Of a stretch of DNA of 64,000 nt, positions 61,122 through 64,000 are shown in pieces. The DNA comes from Mitsuaria chitosanitabida ATCC BAA-476 = NBRC 102408. GTDB lineage: Bacteria; Pseudomonadota; Gammaproteobacteria; Burkholderiales; Burkholderiaceae_C. Position 1 is the first letter of the stretch. Every line of letters starts with the position of its first letter. Under the pieces are notes generated by a model that was given only the letters and a program-made list of their open reading frames with translations, had not been told where the DNA came from and searched no databases. The stretch covers positions 336,557 through 400,556 of the forward strand of contig NZ_BCYP01000006.1 in the NCBI RefSeq assembly GCF_001598255.1. The letters run 5' to 3'. The position numbers and the translations under genes were made by a program.

Positions 61122-61313
61122 GCGGACCGTTCGGGATGACAGCGATGGCGGATCATCGCCGAAGACCGTCGAAGCTCGATGTCCGTGATCAGACCTCGGT
61201 GGGTGGCAGGGGCTCGACCGACGCGAAGAGCGCGGCCGGCGTGGTCGGTTCGCCGAAGTCGAGCAACCGACCGCCGCGCTCGACGAAAGCGGACAACGGG
61301 GGCGATGTTCCCG

Positions 61314-61565
61314 TCAGCGGCCGAAGCCGAACCCGAAGGCCAAACCGAAGATGGCGGCGAACGCGCAGGCGCCCGCGGTCAGGAACAGCAGCCGTTGCCA
61401 CCGGGTGCCCGGCGACGAAGCGTGGATCGCCGCCCACATCGCGGCGACGGCGGCGAAGCCCAGCGCGGCGGTGGGGCGTCCGCCGATGGCGGTGCTGATC
61501 GCCGCCAGCAGCCAGCACAGCGCCGGCGCCCAGCCCAGCTTTGATGGGTCGGTCATGAATCGCAT
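61314..61565 (-). CDS. small membrane protein of unknown function
   Basis: 83 residues from the ATG at 61565, with GGAGG six bases upstream. Two or three hydrophobic helices (PALCWLLAAISTAIGG, ALGFAAVAAMWAAI, LLFLTAGACAFAAIFGLAFGFGFG). No family recognised. It lies 55 bases downstream of the response regulator gene in the same direction and may be the last gene of the two-component operon. Confidence 0.65.
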   Translation of the reverse strand: MRFMTDPSKLGWAPALCWLLAAISTAIGGRPTAALGFAAVAAMWAAIHASSPGTRWQRLLFLTAGACAFAAIFGLAFGFGFGR

Positions 61566-61620
61566 CGGGTCCTCCCTGACGCGCCGGTCCGTGATCCGGA
61601 TCTCTTGGCGCGGCCTCGCA

Positions 61621-62448
61621 TCATCCCTCAAACCGGTAGCCGACCCCATAGATCGAACGGATGCGCTCGCTGCCGGCGCCGGCACGTTCGAGCTTGCGGC
61701 GCAGGTTCTTGATGTGGCTGTCGACGGCGCGGTCGGTGACTTCGCGGCCGTCGACGTGCAGCAGGTCCAGCAGCTGCGCCCGCGCGTACACGCGGCCCGG
61801 CTGCGCGGCCAGGATGTGCAGCAGCCGGAACTCGATCGGCGTGAGGTCCAGCGCTTCGCCGCGCCAGCTCGCGCGCCAGCCGGCTTCGTCGATGGACAGG
61901 GCCTGCGCGTCCGTCGTCGCGGCGGCGACCGCGGCGGCCGTCGCGGCTTCGTGCGCCTGGCCGCGACGCAGCGCGGCCTTCACGCGCGCCATGACCTCGC
62001 GCGGGCTGAACGGGTTCTTCGCGATGTAGTCGTCGGCGCCGAGCTCCAGACCCATCAGGCGATCCGACTCCTCGGCGCGCGCGGTCAGCATCAGGATGGG
62101 CACGGCGGAGCGCGCGCGCAGCTCGCGGCACAAGGTCAGGCCGTCGACGCCGGGCAGCATCAGGTCCAGCAGCACCAGGTCGTGGCGGCGCGCCGTCCAC
62201 GCCGCGAGCACCTCGCGGCCGTCGGCCACGCACTCGGGCTCGTGACCGGCGGCGCGCAGGTAGTCGGCGAGCAGCGCGGACAGCTTGGGCTCGTCCTCGA
62301 CCACCAGCACGCGTGCCGGCGCGACCGTCATCGGCATCGCGGTTCCGGCCGACGCCTCCGGGCGTCCCGGCGCCGGGAGCGTCGCTGGCGCGGTCGTGGC
62401 CGTCGAGGGCGGCGCGTCCGCCGGCGCGGTCTTGCGGTCGTCAGTCAT
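61621..62448 (-). CDS. OmpR-family response regulator (BaeR-like)
   Basis: 275 residues. An extra ~48-residue Ala/Pro/Thr-rich N-terminus comes before ARVLVVEDEPKL; an inner ATG near 62334 would remove it. The receiver has the phospho-acceptor Asp in LVLLDLMLPGVDG and the Thr in ILMLTARAEES. The conserved Lys-Pro after the active site reads GADDYIAKNPFSPREV, with one extra Asn. A winged-helix DNA-binding domain follows (RAVDSHIKNLRRKL, SIYGVGYRFE). Overlaps the kinase stop by eight bases. Confidence 0.92.
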   Translation of the reverse strand: MTDDRKTAPADAPPSTATTAPATLPAPGRPEASAGTAMPMTVAPARVLVVEDEPKLSALLADYLRAAGHEPECVADGREVLAAWTARRHDLVLLDLMLPGVDGLTLCRELRARSAVPILMLTARAEESDRLMGLELGADDYIAKNPFSPREVMARVKAALRRGQAHEAATAAAVAAATTDAQALSIDEAGWRASWRGEALDLTPIEFRLLHILAAQPGRVYARAQLLDLLHVDGREVTDRAVDSHIKNLRRKLERAGAGSERIRSIYGVGYRFEG

Positions 62449-63844
62449 GGACCGGCAGCTCCACGCGGATCCACAGGCCGCCGAGCGGCGAGGGCGTCGC
62501 CTCGATGCGACCCTCGTGCGCCTCGACGATGCGCTGGCAGATCGACAGCCCCAGCCCCGATCCGCCACCGCGCCGGCTCCGCGAGCCGTCCACGCGGTAG
62601 AAGCGCTCGAAGAGCCGCGGCAGGTGCTCGGGTCCGACGCCCGGCGCGGTGTCCTGCACGTCGACCACCACCACCCGACCGCTCCGCCGCGCGCTCAGGC
62701 TCAGCGATCCGCCGGCATCGGTGTAGCGGCAGCTGTTCTCCAGCAGATTGCCCAGCAGCTGGCGCAGCCGGCGCTCGTCGCCGAAGACGGGCAGCGGCTC
62801 GTCCGGCAGGTCCAGCCGCAGCGTCAGCCCGCTGCCGTGCAGCCGCTCGCCGAAGGCGCCGGCCGCGACGCCGATCAGCGCGCCCAGGTCGACCTCGTCC
62901 TTGCGATAGGCGAGCCCGCCCACGTCGGCCAGCGACAGCTCGTGCAGGTCCTCGACCAGCTTGTGCAGCACCGCCACCTCGCCCTGCAGCGAGCGCAGCG
63001 ACTGCGCGTCGGGCTGGCGCACGCCGTCCTCGATGGCCTCGAGCTCCCCGTGCAGCACGCCCAGCGGCGTGCGCAGCTCGTGCGACACGTCGGCCATGAA
63101 CTCGCGTCGCATCGCCTCGTTGCGCTGCAGGGTCAGCGCGAGCTGGTTGAAGTCGCGTCCCAGTCGCGCGAGGTCATCGTCGCCCCGGCCTTCGGTCACG
63201 CGGACCGCGAAGTCGCCGGCGGCGAGCCGGTGCGTCGCCGCCGCCACCTGACGCACCGGCCGCAGCAGCCGACGTGTCACCCACGCCGCCACGCCGCCCG
63301 CCAGCAGCACCGCGGCCGCGCCGACGATCCACACCGAGCGCTTCTGCGCGTCGTAGAAATGCTTCTCCGCGCCCGGACTCACCGATTCGATCGGGGTCAG
63401 CGCCAGCCAGCCCACCGTGAGGCCGTCCACGATGATGGGCCGCTCGATCGCGTGCTGGGCCTGCTCCGCCGTCGGCGGATAGCCGGCGATGCGCTCCCGG
63501 TTGCTGTCGAAGAGCGTGAAGCGCCGCGTCGCGCCGGTCAGCTCCGCCGGGCCGTGCTTGGCCTTGAGCGCCAGCATCTCCGCCTCCGGCACCAGCGGCC
63601 GCAGCAGCCGGCCCCACAGCTCGGGCTTCTCGCGCAGGAAGTCCCAGCTGCCGCCGTTGTCGCGGTAGCCCGCCGTCACGCTGGTGCGCGCGAGCTCCAG
63701 GCGGCTCACGGCCTGCTCGTTCAGATAGCCGATGAAGTCGCGGTTCAGGTTGACGTGAGAGAACACGCCCATCGCCAGCGCCACCGCCATGGCGGTCGAG
63801 AACACGGCGGCGAAGAGCCGCGCGGTCAGGTTCAGGCGCGGCAC
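62441..63844 (-). CDS. sensor histidine kinase (BaeS-like), N-terminus uncertain
   Basis: 467 residues if the GTG at 63844 is the start, but no ribosome binding site precedes it, and the frame stays open to the window end through (Ser-Ala/Thr) repeats, so the true N-terminus may lie outside. Two membrane helices flank a periplasmic sensor domain (about residues 30-165); then HAMP, H-box FMADVSHELRTPLG, N-box LLENSCRYTDAGG and G-boxes with GSGLGLSIC. Similar to BaeS, an envelope-stress sensor. Transcribed before the response regulator. Confidence 0.9.
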   Translation of the reverse strand: MPRLNLTARLFAAVFSTAMAVALAMGVFSHVNLNRDFIGYLNEQAVSRLELARTSVTAGYRDNGGSWDFLREKPELWGRLLRPLVPEAEMLALKAKHGPAELTGATRRFTLFDSNRERIAGYPPTAEQAQHAIERPIIVDGLTVGWLALTPIESVSPGAEKHFYDAQKRSVWIVGAAAVLLAGGVAAWVTRRLLRPVRQVAAATHRLAAGDFAVRVTEGRGDDDLARLGRDFNQLALTLQRNEAMRREFMADVSHELRTPLGVLHGELEAIEDGVRQPDAQSLRSLQGEVAVLHKLVEDLHELSLADVGGLAYRKDEVDLGALIGVAAGAFGERLHGSGLTLRLDLPDEPLPVFGDERRLRQLLGNLLENSCRYTDAGGSLSLSARRSGRVVVVDVQDTAPGVGPEHLPRLFERFYRVDGSRSRRGGGSGLGLSICQRIVEAHEGRIEATPSPLGGLWIRVELPVHD

Positions 63845-63914
63845 CGGCAGTCGCGACCATCGACGACGGAGGCGCTCCGTCGGCGTCGCCGACGCGCCGG
63901 CCGAGGTCGACGCC

Positions 63915-64000
63915 GATGCCGATGCCGATGCCGATGCCGATGCCGATGCCGATGCCGAGGCCGAGGCCGAGGCCGAGGCCGAGGTCGAGGTCGAGGTCGA
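63915..64000. repeat. hexanucleotide tandem repeat at window end
   Basis: Seven GATGCC, four GATGCC-related GAGGCC and three GAGGTC units in a row, continuing to the edge. On the minus strand it is in frame with the histidine kinase and encodes Ser-Ala then Ser-Thr repeats. Copy-number changes would lengthen or shorten the protein without frameshift. Confidence 0.9.

Noticed and set aside
61189..61313. Coding extension or extra gene after the small membrane protein
   Set aside because: Frames there have no ribosome binding site and are Arg/Pro-rich; I see nothing supported in 61122-61313.

Overview
The window is high-GC chromosomal DNA of a Gram-negative, respiring betaproteobacterium. Third codon positions are almost all G or C. 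Gene order (exbB-exbD-lpxK-Trm112-kdsB-adk, xseA next to sodB, clpS-clpA after a cold-shock gene, a full cbb3 oxidase cluster with its own Fnr) fits Burkholderiales, most likely a Roseateles/Mitsuaria/Leptothrix-like lineage; that placement is inference. There is no phage, insertion sequence, integron, CRISPR array or rRNA. Most genes are housekeeping. The unusual material is in tails, leaders and operators and in one import region, rather than a clear new defence or mobile system.

Region by region. 1-6.3 kb: a cut YqhA/UPF0114 gene, acetyl-CoA synthetase, a small cytochrome c, a Trp-rich membrane protein, a periplasmic TPR protein, lgt and dnaQ. 6.4-6.7 kb: two identical tRNA-Val(CAC) genes with promoter and terminator. 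6.7-13 kb: a coiled-coil membrane protein, a Nudix hydrolase, an LhgO-like oxidoreductase, wrbA, a DUF72 protein, tadA and an ldcA whose product ends in a very His-rich tail.

13-27.6 kb looks like an import region. It holds an oligopeptide ABC transporter (lipoprotein binding protein with an extra C-terminal membrane anchor, two permeases, a double ATPase), a TonB-dependent receptor, then tonB-exbB-exbD-exbD and, after a terminator, a secreted repeat protein. The tonB leader carries a nested palindrome and a terminator-like hairpin. The co-operation of these parts is inferred from position only.

27.7-35.8 kb: an SDR dehydrogenase with a perfect 7-2-7 palindrome upstream (LiuR-like), adk, and the envelope operon exbB-exbD-lpxK-Trm112-kdsB running leftwards; xseA and sodB run rightwards, followed by a DUF192 protein. 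35.8-46.8 kb: the micro-oxic respiration block ccoI-ccoS-ccoNOQP-ccoG-fixH, an Fnr-type regulator with the full cysteine set, hemN and a TauE/SafE-like membrane protein. A perfect FNR box lies before ccoN and a one-mismatch box between fnr and hemN.

46.9-64 kb: icd, a zinc-ribbon membrane protein of atypical composition, a nitrobindin-like beta-barrel protein, a cold-shock protein with a C-terminal extension, clpS-clpA, a Tat-exported epoxide hydrolase, phosphate transporter pit followed by polyphosphate kinase ppk2, an MFS transporter, a possible SUFU-domain fragment, a TPR/O-GlcNAc-transferase-like (SPINDLY) protein, a small membrane protein and a BaeSR-like two-component system. The kinase frame stays open to the window end through a hexanucleotide repeat encoding Ser-Ala/Ser-Thr.
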